A DNA stretch of 64,000 nucleotides from Pseudeuparius sepicola (lineage: Eukaryota; Arthropoda; Insecta; Coleoptera; Anthribidae). The stretch lies in assembly GCA_963920635.1 (NCBI GenBank), contig OY987299.1:119599373-119663372 (forward strand), read 5' to 3'. Shown here in pieces: positions 1-12,141 of this stretch (its first letter is position 1; the number at the start of each line of letters is the position of its first letter). The position numbers and the translations under genes are program-made. The notes under the pieces are model-generated. The model had not been told where the DNA came from. It made no database searches and saw only the letters and a program-made list of their open reading frames with translations.

Positions 1-787
1 GGAGTAGTCGCGTATTTCAGAGTTGTATTCAGCCAATCGCTCCAATACAAAGAAATGTTAAATGCCGACGCTGTAGTACCCCAAAATACGGAGCCCCAAG
101 TAATTTATATCATTTTAAAATTCAAGCCGCTATATTATAGAGGCTCTAGCTTGGGGTGACCGAAGTCATTTTAATCCTTAATGTTGTTAATGTAAACACA
201 GTCGGCCCAAATTTCGCAGAAAAACTAGAAATAAGACGTGCGGCAAAGCCACTAGGATTTGGTAGCTTCTTTTGGAATTGTTGAGTTGGGAATTCTATTG
301 AAATTTAAAATATTGTTTGTATATCTACTTACCTATTTTACGTGATTTAATTTCAGGAATTTAGGTATGCCTTTTTATTTTTTTCACTATTTTAATGCTA
401 CAATTTTGGGTAAATGCGTTGTTTGCATTTGTGCCTTAGCTTATATTGACATTACCGAGTAATTAATCATAATAGTTCACGTCCTTTTGTTCATTTTGTG
501 TGTATTTTATTATTTAATTTGGTATTTCCCTAGATATTTTATGCCATATTGTCAAATTGTGTTGTGCTATGTTTTTGATCATGACTTTACTTTACTGTAA
601 TATATCTCGTTTAATTTTATTGGAACTATTTTGTAGTTAATTTTATCACATTTTATCCTGAATAAACTTGTTAAAAACTAAACCTGTGTCTCAGTTAAAT
701 CCTTAGGCTCACACAAAAAGTAAAAATCTTGTAGCAACAAATTTGTAATGCACATGCAAGATAAAAAAATGCATTTTGTACTGGTAC
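1..787. other. No gene recognised; AT-rich repeat-like DNA
   Basis: No supported coding region. It lies directly upstream of the reverse transcriptase remnant and could be further decayed retroelement sequence, but no motif confirms this. Confidence 0.3.
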
Positions 788-791
788 AGGT

Positions 792-1085
792 TTATGGCAA
801 TTTAACATTATGCCATTTTGGCCTCTGTCCTTTGAGAGGGTCGTGGAGTCTGTGCTGAGAGGAAATACATGGAAAACCTGCCTAGTATATCTGGATTATT
901 TTATTTTGTCGCGGCAAGAACATTTGAAGATCACTTGAAGAACATCATCTGAGAAATATCCCAGAAGTTAAGAGAAGCTAACCTAAAAGCAAACGCAAAG
1001 ATATGCTGTTTGTTCATGAAGGAAGTCCAGTATCTGGGACATTTAATTTTTAAGGAAGGAGTTAAAACGATCCCAGAAAAGATAC
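792..1085 (+). pseudogene. Ty3/gypsy-type reverse transcriptase fragment, broken
   Basis: In + frames one reads FNIMPFWPLSFERVVESVL, TWKTCLVYLDYFILSR, then after a frameshift FEDHLKN, a stop codon, LREANLKANAKICCLF and EVQYLGHLIFKEGVKT. This is the order of gypsy reverse transcriptase around its YLDD box and the conserved YLGH motif. The second catalytic Asp of YLDD is Tyr here. There is also a deletion after MPF, a frameshift and a TGA. It is a dead fragment of about 300 bases. Integrase, gag and paired LTRs were not found around it. Confidence 0.8.
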
Positions 1086-1761
1086 CCTGTATCTGCTCGC
1101 CAATTACCCCACTAGCACAAATTGCTTTTCAGTCCAAAGTTATATAATTAAAAGTTATCAACACCCATTTCATGTATATAGGGGACTGCTGTGTTGATAT
1201 TTTGATAATAAATAAATAGGCTCAGGGTGATAAAAAACTGACATTAAAAATTAAATTGAAAAAATCCTTAAAAGCATTTACTCAATGTTAAAAGTATTTT
1301 TTTTTTTCAAATGGAAACACCCTATTTTTATAATTTTGTCTTATTTAGCATTGAAAATAAGAGTGACTTTGTACAAGGTTTGTCAAATCCAAAATGCTAC
1401 AAAATTTTCAAAAATTTCCAAAGTCTATTTTCCGAAAAGTAGATCGCGGCAGTTCGTCGACTGTTCGTAAACAAGAAATCACCAAGAGGCTATAGAGGGG
1501 ACAACGGCTTTTGTGCCAATCTAGGTTACGTTATTTGTGCTTCTACCGCCCTTCCTCAATCAACGCTTTTACTTTTACTCATGAGAAAACAAGATTAATA
1601 ATAAAGTAGGTACTTTATTAACATTTAGGCATAATTTGGAATGGCGTACAAAAGTGATAATATTTAAAAAATACCTACAGGTAATTTATGGCTTTAATAA
1701 GAGAGTATTAAAAAGGTATAAGTTTGCGAGAAAGGTAGGTACTGCCAGAGGTAGGTAGATA

Positions 1762-3167
1762 CAGGGTACAGCAAAAAAGGAAGTCAATCTTTTATTGCCT
1801 TCTAAAATAATCTCACTTTTCGTAGGCAACTTTTTATTTAGTAGGATGTTTAAAGCTGAATAATTTTTATTAAGAAAGGAATTTTATTTAATACCTTTTG
1901 TTGTCTTTTAAGATATTTAGTTAAAATTTTGCATGGATTTATTTCTGTGTATAAGCATTAATTACGAGTAGTATTACACAAAAACAATTTTTTTATTTTG
2001 TTTATCGGAAGTATAAAAATTTCGCAAGACTAACTAAAAAAAGTACTAAAAATAAAAGAGGAATCTAAAAATTGATCTCTCTAAACCATAGGCTTACCCA
2101 GAAAAAGGTTGAAGGGGCCAAGTTGTACAACCCGCTCCCTTATTTTGTTCCGACCAGTTCCCATCCAATATAGACCGGGAGATAGTGACAGATTTTTGGA
2201 CGTGATTTTACTCAGTATGCCTTGCAAAGGGCATTATGTGGCACATATTCTCACAATAATAAGGTATGAATCAGAGAGTCATCCTGGGTTCTTCATGTGA
2301 AAAACTGAGTTTTCATTTATTCGAAAAATATGCGTTTTGATATGATTTTATACAGGCTGCCATGTGTTCTATAATGAAGTTCAAAATAGAAAATTCCTCG
2401 GAAAACCATAGGCATACCGTTGGTGGGTCCAAAGGGCTATTATTGCCACGTGATCTTGTATTTTAATAATTAATTTTTCCACGTTTCTGAACAGGCTGAC
2501 AATGAGAAGTATGCAAGTTCTTATTATGAAAATGCTGAAAAAAGGATGGCATACCTTTCGCGCATGTCCAAGTACTGTTTAAATTGAATGTTATTTAATC
2601 ATTTAAACGAGTTATTCGATGTAAAGTGTACTTGGACATGCGCAAACGGTATGCCATCTTTTCTTCAGCAGTTTCATAACAAGAACTTGCATACTTCTCA
2701 TTGGCAGCCTGTTCAGAAACGTGGAAAAATTAATTATTAAAATACAAGATCACGTGGCAATAATAGCCCTTTGGGCCCACCCTAACGGTATGCCTATGGT
2801 TTTCCGAGGAATTTTCTATTTTGAACTTCATTATAAAACACACATGGCATCCTGTATAAAATCATAACAAAACGCATACCTATTTTTCCAATAATTGAAA
2901 ACTCAGTTTTTCACATGAAGAACCCAGGATGACTCTCTGATTCATATACCTTATTATTGTGAGAATATGTGCCACATAATGCCCTTTGCAAGGCATACTG
3001 AGTAAAATCACATCCAAAAATCTGTCACTGCTACCTCCCGGTCTAAATACCTTGTGTATTTTGAAGAAGTTATAACTTAAGAAAAATGGTAGGCATTAGA
3101 AAAGGGATACTCTTTTAGTCCAAATAGAATCTGTAATGGAATGACTTCCTTTTTTTGCAACTCCCTG
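1762..3167. mobile_element. TA-flanked transposon with CAGGGTACAGC-type ends, host of a nested foldback
   Basis: The left end CAGGGTACAGCAAAAAAGGA matches the complement of the right end (CAGGGAGTTGCAAAAAAAGG), and both are flanked by TA. No transposase is recognisable. A second inverted-repeat element is nested at 2171-3045. Confidence 0.7.
2171..3045. repeat. Foldback element, nested (family A, copy 1)
   Basis: Two arms of about 400 bp are near-perfect reverse complements (from TAGACCGGGAG at ~2171 to CTCCCGGTCTA at ~3045), joined by a short spacer near 2600. The short reading frame here is arm sequence, not a gene. A second copy is at 52798-53515. Confidence 0.8.
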
Positions 3168-4075
3168 TATAAAAAATATTACTTAATTAAATATCACTAA
3201 TAACAAAATAATATAAATTAATATGATCTATAGTGTCTATAAAGTAAGTCTAGTTTATTAAAATGCCATTAAATAATAATTATTTTGCAAAAACAATTAT
3301 TTGTATTATTGACTATCACTCATTCACTACACAACGATTTAATTTTCTTATTAGGTAGGTAGGTAATAGTGATAATTATTATTTTATTTCTTATTTCATA
3401 AATAACAAAAAGTACCTTATTATATTAAATAAACAACAATAATACCTAAAGCCTATAGATTACGAAAGCGTAGAAGTGCCACCCGAATTTGTGTTTGAGA
3501 ATTCCGACTTATATGTCAGAATTCTGACTTATAACTCAGAATTCTGACTTTTATCTCAGAATTCTGACTTATAACTCAGAATTCTGAGATAAAAGTGAAA
3601 ATTTCTGGGAAAATCGAAAAATGGAAATTTCCGATTTGCAGGGAAAAGTTTCCAAAAGTATGGACTAATTTTAGAAAGTCGATATTGAGTCGACATCGAA
3701 AGAAATCGAAAAATGGAAATTTCCTATTGTTAGGGAAATATATTCGGTAGAGTAGAGTAGAGTAGAGCTTTATTAACCAAAATACAGACAGTCAGTCCAC
3801 ATGGCAAGTCACACAAAAAATATATTTAAAGGGTTTTGTAACAATATTAGTATACACAAAAACTGTTTTGAAATACATCACAAGAATAAAAATCAAGGTA
3901 AAAAATCCTTAACACTATAAAAACAATTTTGTATTAGGTATTCGCGAACACTTCTTATGAACTTTGCAAAAGTCGATATTGGGCCAATATCGAAAAAAAT
4001 TCGAAAAGTGTCAATTTCGGATCTTCGGGGAAATCTTTCTGACAGTATCGAATAATAATTGTAAAAAGTCGATAA

Positions 4076-4677
4076 AGCCGGGCGCACATTGAGACGCAGA
4101 CGACGCAGTCAACACAGGGCAGGTGAGGAGACGCAGGCTGGCGCAGTGCAGAAAAATTACGCGTGTTGCACACCAAAGCGCACATTGAAGCACAGTTTTA
4201 TATACCTACACCTTTGTCGTCTACGTTTGAAAATATTATAGTAATTATGTCGGCGTATGAACAGGCAATAACCATGAGTTTATTATCGAGTTCCGAATCA
4301 GAATCAGATGAAGAATTTGAAGATCTTTTACTTTACGATGTACCAAAAAGAAGAAAAACTTTTTATAGAAGTAAATATTTGGAAAAAAGGAAGAGCTATG
4401 GCGAATCCAATTTATCAATAGAGTTTTCCGAATCTAAATTACTTTATCATAACTTTTTAATCTATTTTTTATTTAAATTGTTTTTTTAGTAACATGCTCC
4501 ACGTGCAACGCAGAAAACTGTGTACTAAACACTGCAGGCTTCACGTGACGCAGTTGTACGTTACCCTGCACTGCGTCTCAATTTGCGCGCCTCGATTGAA
4601 TTCCATGTAACACAAAAAAACTACCCTGCGCTGCGCTGCGTCAACTGCGTCGTCCGCTTCTCAATGTGCGCCCGGGT
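4076..4677 (+). mobile_element. PIF/Harbinger deletion derivative
   Basis: 602 bp element with inverted repeats of about 31 bp (CCGGGCGCACATTGAGA...) and a TAA duplication on each side (4073-4075 and 4678-4680), the TWA target typical of PIF/Harbinger. It is GC-rich at both ends, unlike the AT-rich host repeat. It holds a start of a transposase-like frame (see 4247-4489). Confidence 0.8.
4247..4489 (+). pseudogene. N-terminal remnant of a Harbinger-type transposase
   Basis: ATG frame of 80 codons: a Ser/Glu-rich acidic start (SSSESESDEEFEDLLL), then KRRKTFYRSKYLEKRKSYGE, resembling the N-terminus of insect PIF/Harbinger nucleases, which have an acidic run, basic residues and a 'KR..YGEF' block before the DDE domain. 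The DDE domain is absent, so this is the stub left in an internally deleted element. The last ~15 residues are likely random read-through. Confidence 0.55.
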
Positions 4678-4777
4678 TAATGGGTTGATAAGTATAGAAA
4701 AAAATCATATGTCGGATTTTCACGGAAAATCTTTCCGGTAGTATCGAATACTCACAAAAAGTCGATATTGGGTCAAT

Positions 4778-5407
4778 AATTATTGGATCTTTCTCAACAA
4801 GTCATTGTCTAAGTAAGAAGGTACACATTTTCTGTGCGTTTCCTGTTGTGACTTACCAGCCACCTTAACTGATATGGACTTACTGACTGGCAGGCTTCTG
4901 TATTTTTTACACTTAGTTTGTTTATAGTGCGGTTTTGATAGGTATACTCGATTTTTGACCAGTATAAAGTTCCAAAAATTCAGTACTTTAAGATGGAACA
5001 GATAAGAACCCTCTGTATATTTTGCATTGGACTTTGCACACCAATACCTTGAGTGGTCCTTTTGCCCATTCCACTGTTTTGAGGGGATTCCATGGCACAC
5101 TTGACTTGGCAGATGTCGTTAAAATTCTCATTTTTCACAACTTTGACACCCTGCAGAATGGAAACTCCCTGTATATTTTTTAATCAAATTTGGTATATTG
5201 GGGTTTTGGGGTGTTCTGATTAACGCTGTGGTTTTCGTGAAAATCGGGGATATAAAAAAATCAGAGCCGGCCCTGGATTTGCATTTTGAAAATGGTAGAA
5301 AGATTAAAAGAAGCGGCCTTTGAAGGCCTTTCAAACAAAAAAATTCAGGCGATTATCTCCAAAAATGAAGATTTTTGCGGATTTGAACAGTTTTAAAGTT
5401 GAACACT
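4778..5407. repeat. Fragment of the family-B repeat (see 49516-50740)
   Basis: Shares long blocks with the right half of the 49516-50740 element, including ATTCCATGGCACACTTGACT, the GCATTTTGAAAATGG block and the inner end with TTTTAAAGTTG. It is embedded in the 3460-5953 foldback. Confidence 0.65.
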
Positions 5408-6143
5408 CGGTAGATCGACCTAATATCAACTTTTCAAAATTATTCGATACTGCCGGAAAAATCAGAAAATTTCCATTTTTTCGATATCGAACTGATATCG
5501 ACTTTTTATAAGCATTCGATACTACCGAATATATTTCCCTAACAATCGGAAATTTCCAATTTTCGATTTCTTTCGATGTCGACCCAATATCGATGTTTTA
5601 AAATTAGTCGATACTTTCTGAAACATTTCCCTGCAAATCGGAAATTTAAATTTTTCGATTTTTTATTCAATATCGACCCAATATCGACTTTTTGTAAGTA
5701 TTCGATACCTACTACCGGAAAGATTTCCCTGAAAATCGGAAATTTATATTTTTCTAACATATAAGTCAGAATTCTGAGATAAAAGTCAGAATTCTGAGTT
5801 ATAAGTCAGAATTCTGAGATAAAAGTCAGAATTCCGAGTTATAAGTCAGAATTTTGAGTTATAAGTCAGAATTCTGAGATAAAAGTCAGAATTCTGACAT
5901 ATAAGTCGGAATTCTCAAACACAAATTCGGGTGGCACTTCTACGCTTTCGTAATAGATAGGTATTGGGTGTAGGGTGGGTACCTAGTCATACAGGTTGTC
6001 TAAATAAGAATAAATTTACATATTTGCATGGAATGCTAAAAATACATTGTACCCCGTATTCTTTACTAATATTCCGTGTTAAACTTCACAATTTTTTGGA
6101 AAAGGGTATTTTTTGAAATAACTTTTTCACGGATCCCTATATA

Positions 6144-7659
6144 CACTGTGTCCCGGATATGAATGAACAGCATGGCGATATTGCAAACAGTGAGAGATAG
6201 GGCAACGGTTAAATGGGGAAAAACGTGCGCAATTTTGAGGTCAATAAAACGGCACAAACAGATTTTTATTATCTTTTTTCGTTTGTGAGTTATTTTGAAA
6301 AAAGTAAAATTTTGCGTTTTCGATTTTATTTTTTTCTGAAGTTGTTATCACAGATAGAGAAAAAAGAAAAACACTTTCTTATGGCACTTTTTAACGGGCC
6401 TTAAGATGGCGTTTTTAGATTTGTTCTACAACGTTTCGTTTTTGAGAAACCATCTTCAACTTTATTTTTTTAAATACGGACCTGGATTTTTTTTTTTTAG
6501 ATTTTGAAAGCACTTTTCATTGCAAATACCATGATGTATGACACGAAATATTTTTAAAATGTTTTGAGACAATTATACTGAAAATTCCTTTTTTTCCATT
6601 CATTTTTGTCTAATGCGGCCCTGTATTTAATAATAAGGAGTCTAAATATTAATCAGTATTGACAATAATTTAACTTACAGTTTATTTTTATTTCGAAAAC
6701 TTAATATTTTTAAATTGTACGGCCCTGCGTCTGGTAAAGTGTTTTCATCTGTTGTTGTACAGCAAACAGTGTCGCATTGTGTTTTGGAGTAAATTCTTCG
6801 CTTTTCCTAATTGCGAGAAGAAAGCTTTAAGCCAACGTAATCAATAACTTTTGCCATTTATTAATTGCAAAAATACATTCGTTCGGCCTCTACACTATTT
6901 CTGTGCCACAAGATATAACATGCTGACATGTTAAATTTGTCGTCATTTGAAAAAGCACCCTCCATTTGTAATGAAATAAATTGTTAACTAAATGATACAG
7001 TGGGAGTTATGACAAATGACAAGGGATTGGTTTCGTTGTTTCAAAGCCTTCTAGGTGGAGGATTTTTATTTATTTTTTATTATCGTATGTGCCGTCCTTT
7101 TTTAGTTCTCCAATTGAAAGATAAGTTGTAAGTTAAATTGTTGACAATACTAATTAATATTTAGACTTCTTATTATTAAATACAGGGCCGCATTAGAAAA
7201 AAATAATGGAAAAAAGGAATTTTCAGTATAATTGTCTCAAAACATTTTAAAAATATTTCTTATCATACATCATGGTATTTGCAATGAAAAGTGCTTTCAA
7301 AATATACAAAAAAAAATCCAGGTCCGTATTTAAAAAAATAAAGTTGAAGATGGTTTCTCAAAAACGAAACGTTGTAGAACAAATCTAAAAACCCCATCTT
7401 AAGGCCCGTTAAAAAGTGCCATAGGAAAGTGCTTTTCTTTTTTCTCTATCTGTGATAGCAACTTCAGGAAAAAATAAAATCGAAAACGCAAAATTTTACT
7501 TTTTTCAAAATAACTCAAAAACGAAAAAATATATTAGAAATCTGTTTGTGCCATTTTATTGACCTCAAAATTGCGCAACTTTTTCCCCATTTACCCGTTG
7601 CCCTATCTCTCATCGTTTGCAAGATCCCCATGCTGTTCATTCTTATCCGGGACACAGTG
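6144..7659. mobile_element. Foldback element with CACTGTGTCCCGG ends
   Basis: Arms of about 550 bp (6144-~6690 and ~7110-7659) are near-perfect reverse complements around a ~420 bp unrelated core. TA flanks both ends (6142-6143, 7660-7661). No coding capacity is seen. Confidence 0.85.
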
Positions 7660-7709
7660 TATAAGTCTGACGTCATATTCGAATTCCTTAGAAAATCACA
7701 TGCAAATAA

Positions 7710-7866
7710 AGCCTGGTTCGTGGAGCTTCTTTATCTTTTAATTTTACTTTATCTTTAAGAAATAACCAATGGCATTTGTCCCTTAATTTGAACTGACCAA
7801 TGACATTTAATATTTCTTAAAGATAAAGAAAAATTAAAAGATAAAGAAGCTGTATGAACCAGGCCT
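7710..7866. mobile_element. Hairpin MITE, TAA-flanked
   Basis: 157 bp; two ~55 bp arms (AGCCTGGTTCGTGGAGCTTC and its complement) flanked by TAA (7707-7709, 7867-7869). The TAA target suggests a PIF/Harbinger-type MITE, although it does not share ends with 4076-4677. Confidence 0.65.
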
Positions 7867-7869
7867 TAA

Positions 7870-9706
7870 TTAACAAAAGTCTTTATATGAAATTAGGATT
7901 AGGAAGTACTTGGAAAGATTGTTCTAAAAAGGATGAACGTAGGTGCCTACTCGATTTTGACAATGTTAACAAAATTTACTACTGGTTAGGCTATATATAA
8001 AGAATTTTAGGAATATTGAAAATATGCAATATTTTTTAAACATTATTTACCTAAAATGAAAAAAATTGGCCAAATTAAATATCTATGCATATTCGGAAAA
8101 TAAATCAACATAACTTAATGTTTCAAAAAATTTCTTTAAAAGTAAGTAATTCATTTTTCCACTGAATATTATTGGTGTTTCTACATTCTTCCGCATTCAT
8201 TATTTCTACATACAGCAAAATATTCAGAGTTTTATATATACGTTTGTGCTTTTTTATTATCATTTTAGAATTTACTACCACATGATATAGCTACGTTTTT
8301 ACAGAAACTTAAATGAAAGTTCTGTAAAAAGAAGAAACATGTGAAAGTAGGCGAATAATAGGAATATTAGATAATTTCATGTATGCGATACGATATAATT
8401 ATTATAACTAATTAATTAATTAAGAAAAATTTTATATAATCACGTGATATTCATATTACATACCTAATTTTTATAATTTTATAACTACCTCACTTTAAAT
8501 TTGGCCAATAAAATTGTCACAAAAATGGTCATATGCATTTCTTGATAGAAAATAGAAAAATTCGCATTTACATTATAAAGCTTTATACGAAACATACATA
8601 TTTTAAAAAATGCCGCAATTTTGGAGGGACTAATTATTCTATTTCATTTATTTGCCACAGTCTTTTCTAATATAATAATTGAAGTTGATCCAAAATATTA
8701 TTATACTTTCACTTCTTTACACGTGGGTTTCCTGCGTGCAGATGCTTCTTTTCTTCTTTTTGTCTATCCAGTACTCGGTTTCTGTTATCACGTTACACTA
8801 AAAATATTTTTTTAAATAGGTACGCAATATAATATTATTTCTTAAAGACTTTAGATTGAAAAGTGAAAATATTGTAGCCATGCACAGCTTTAATGCTACA
8901 AGAACAAAGCTATTTTGTTTTTGTTTTAATTTTTTTTTTGTATCAGCGTGCTTCATATAATATGTTGGATTGTAAAATAATTGATTTAATGTGAAGAATT
9001 ATTTTAAAGTTTCATATCATGTCGGATTACCCAACGCCAAATTCAAGAAAGAGGTAACTAGATTTCCAAAGATCTCTTTAGATTATCTCAATGTGAACAA
9101 ATTTTGTTTGAATTGAAAATTGCTTTAAAAAGTGCTAAATAGTCATGCCAAGTCCATGTTCACAATCAACGTGAGTCTAGTTTATTTGTTAAAATATAGT
9201 AACGAACATCCTTACTAATAGTCCTAAACGTGGTGTTACCGGATGAAAACAGCTAGTCTTTAGACACGGAGTTTAGGCACTTTATTTCTGTGTACTATTT
9301 TCAAATGCTCATCTTAGAAAGAAGTTCCGCTAGTAAAAGCTCAATAGGTTTTGAATGTTCAACAGTCAAATAAACTAAACAACTACCATGCTATTAGCTA
9401 CAAATATAGGTACCATTGTCCGTCGGAGCAGAGTGCTGAAAAATGTTTATTTGTTATTTTCTAATCTAAAATCTTATTTACAGACATTTAGACACCGAGC
9501 ATGCCATTTTATAAAAAATGATGTGTGCATAAATATGCGAGTAAAATTACAGATAATAAAATTGGAAGTCTTATATCCTTAGTATCTATAGTAGTCTAGT
9601 AAATAGTTTCTATACATGTTATGAATTGGTGTCATATTCTGATAGAACTTTGTAATTTTTAAAGAAAATTTCTAATGGAATGAAATTTACTTCTCTTTAC
9701 TTAGAA
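7870..9706. other. No gene recognised
   Basis: AT-rich, with scattered short frames only. No inverted repeat or protein motif was recognised. Confidence 0.4.
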
Positions 9707-10200
9707 TACAGGCTGGGCCAACGAAAACCAACCAGAGCCAATAATTATTCCCAGGAAAATAATTTTTCGCAAAAATGCAAAAACCCGTCGATTTTGTTTG
9801 AGAGGGGGACATATTTTAATCAAAACTTAACACTCCTAACATCAACCCCCTAAGCGGGGTGGACACCCCCCTCAAGAATTTCAAATGAAATGTGGGGTCG
9901 AGTGATACATCATTGGAAAGAGCTTTCAATTTTCTTTACGTCCAAGTTATATTTTTCAAATTTTACCGATCCGTTTGGAAGACAGAGGGTGCGAAATTGA
10001 AAACGTACTACCTACCTTTTATTTTAAGTATTTTAACTACGACACAAGTTAGTTCCAAAACTCATTAAATTGAGTAGTAAGTAAAGTTTAATAACCCTAA
10101 CATCAACCCGGGTACATGTAAATTGGTTCCCAACATTTTTAGTGCACCTGACCTCTGTGCGTAAACTATCTGGTTCCCGCGGGAATGCTTAGGTAATATA

Positions 10201-12141
10201 CAGTGTGACCCATTTGTTTTGGGGTCAGTCTGTAAAAAGTGTATCAATCGTGCGATTTGGCTGATTTTTTTTTTAAATTGTAGAGCTCGATGAACTGCAC
10301 ATTTTGAACAAAAATTGCCTGGTTCGCATAAAATCCAAAGCCTACTATGACCGTTTTTATGAGCAAAATTTTAAGAAACCATATTAGCGTTTTTTTTTGA
10401 AAAAATCTGTGTGCGCCAATGGATTAAGCACCCCTCGAAATGGGTATGTACAAAATTTCATCAAAATATTTCAAGTAATAACGATTTTGTAGAAAAATTA
10501 AAAATGCAGCCAAGGTACGTCTTTATTTTCAAAAATTCAAAGTTGGCCATGGAAAATAATTGAATTGTAATAATACAACCTTATGCTTATAAACACAAAA
10601 CATAAAAACAATTAAAATTATAAAATTTTTGTAACTTCTACCAAGCCTCCATTTTCTACAATGCATTTGTCGTTCCTCTTGCGTACATTCAAAATTACAT
10701 TTCGTATTTGCTGTGGAGTAATTTCCTCACAACTACGGTTTATCCTAGCTTGCAGTTCTTGTAAATTATGGGGTCTTGACTTATAAACATTTTGCTTAAG
10801 TGTACCCCAAAGAAAAAAATCTAAAGGAGTTAAGTCCGGAGATCTCGGTGGCCACTCACAGAAAGGACTATTTCGCCCTATCCAACAGTTTTCAAAATTA
10901 TTATCTAGCCAGTTTCTGATTAAACGAGCATTATGAATAGGACTGCCATCTAACTGTAACTTTAAATTTAAACGGTATCTTAATGGTAACTCATCTAAAG
11001 CATTTCTAAATTCAATTTCTAGAAAATTCAAGAAGCCAGCCGCATTCAAATTCCCTTCAAAGAAAAATGGGCCAATTATTCTGTCGCGTAGTATTCCACA
11101 CCAAACGTTAATTTTTTGTGAATATTGTCTCCTTGCATTTATTATAAACTCTGGATTTTCAGCTGACCAGTGACGGCAGTTTTGACTTGATACTACACCA
11201 TTTGTAGTAAACGTGGCTTCGTCGGTGAATAAAATTTCATTTAAAAAGTTGCCATTATGGAGATATTCACCTTGCAGCCAATAGCAAAATTCTAATCTTC
11301 TCTCCTCATCTCCTGGTTCCAGGGTGTGCAAAAATTTTGGCTTAAACGGTTTTATTTTGTTTTGTCTCAAACATCTCCTTATACTCTCTCTGGGTATATG
11401 AAGGTCTAAACTAGCCGTTCGAACACTATTTCGAGGATTGTCACTAAAGTATTGCAGAATTTGATTGTTATTTTCAACAAGTCCACGGCGTCCATTTTGC
11501 CTAGTTTTTAATAAATTTTTAGAAATCGATCCAGTTTCATCAAAAATATTGTTTATACGTTGTACAGTACTTCGACTCACTGATCTACCTGGGTGTCTAT
11601 TGTTAAATTCGGCCGCAGCTTCTGCTGCCGAGCGCTCGTTGTCGCCCACGAGTCGAACAATTTCTATTTTGTCTCTTATGCTTAAATATTCCATAATTAT
11701 GATAATTAATTGTATTGAGCACAAACAATTTCTGAACTCAATTTAGACAGTTTGACACTTAATAAAAGTAAACAATTCAATTATTTTCCATGGCCAACTT
11801 TGAATTTTTGAAAATAAAGACGTACCTTGGCTGCATTTTTAATTTTTCTACAAAATCGTTATTACTTGAAATATTTTGATGAAATTTTGTACATACCCAT
11901 TTCGAGGAATGCTCAATCCATTGGCGCACACAGATTTTTTCAAAAAAAAAAACGCTAATATGGTTTCTTAAAATTTTGCTCATAAAAACGGTCATAGTAG
12001 GCTTTGGATTTTATGCGAACCAGGCAATTTTTGTTCAAAATGTGCAGTTCATCGAGCTCTACAATTTAAAAAAAAAATCAGCCAAATCGCACGATTGATA
12101 CACTTTTTACAGACTGACCCCAAAACAAATGGGTCACACTG
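10201..12141 (-). mobile_element. Complete Tc1/mariner-like transposon, copy 1
   Basis: 1941 bp, starting CAGTGTGACCCATTTG and ending in its complement, with TA on both sides (10199-10200, 12142-12143). The terminal inverted repeats are very long, about 368 bp (10201-10568 and 11772-12141), where mariner elements usually have ~30 bp and Tc1 elements up to ~200 bp. It carries one intact transposase gene on the minus strand. It is inserted in the 9709-13267 element. A near-identical copy is at 44135-46061. Confidence 0.92.
10618..11694 (-). CDS. Tc1/mariner-superfamily transposase, intact (copy 1)
   Basis: A 358-residue DDE transposase counted from the ATG that gives [15 protein letters not shown]; an upstream in-frame ATG at 11724 adds ten hydrophobic residues and is less likely. 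Residues ~1-60 form a helix-turn-helix ([20 protein letters not shown]), then a second DNA-binding part ([16 protein letters not shown]). Catalytic motifs: ILFTDEATF (first D), [11 protein letters not shown] (second D), [17 protein letters not shown] (third D). Counted to the SPD Asp the second spacing is 37; counted to the PLD Asp, the position used in Mos1, it is 42. So this is not the classic DD34D/E form. The frame has no stops and is probably functional. Confidence 0.9.
   Translation of the reverse strand: MEYLSIRDKIEIVRLVGDNERSAAEAAAEFNNRHPGRSVSRSTVQRINNIFDETGSISKNLLKTRQNGRRGLVENNNQILQYFSDNPRNSVRTASLDLHIPRESIRRCLRQNKIKPFKPKFLHTLEPGDEERRLEFCYWLQGEYLHNGNFLNEILFTDEATFTTNGVVSSQNCRHWSAENPEFIINARRQYSQKINVWCGILRDRIIGPFFFEGNLNAAGFLNFLEIEFRNALDELPLRYRLNLKLQLDGSPIHNARLIRNWLDNNFENCWIGRNSPFCEWPPRSPDLTPLDFFLWGTLKQNVYKSRPHNLQELQARINRSCEEITPQQIRNVILNVRKRNDKCIVENGGLVEVTKIL

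Larger units (their letters stand above)
3460..5953. mobile_element. 2.5 kb foldback element with EcoRI-palindrome subterminal repeats
   Basis: Ends TTACGAAAGCG and CGCTTTCGTAA are flanked by a possible 4 bp duplication TAGA (3456-3459, 5954-5957). Just inside each end are 4-7 tandem 17-18 bp units centred on the palindrome CAGAATTCTG, then arrays related to TCGATATTGG. Two other repeats are nested in it (4076-4677 and ~4778-5407). No transposase is seen. Confidence 0.75.

Noticed and set aside
5760..5930. CRISPR-like array of 18 bp repeats with short spacers
   Set aside because: Units are palindromic and contiguous, spacers are not unique, the genome is an insect's and the array is mirrored at the other end of the foldback.
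11465..11746. Plus-strand frame antisense to the transposase (and 45398-45667)
   Set aside because: Shadow of the transposase gene; the catalytic motifs are on the minus strand.
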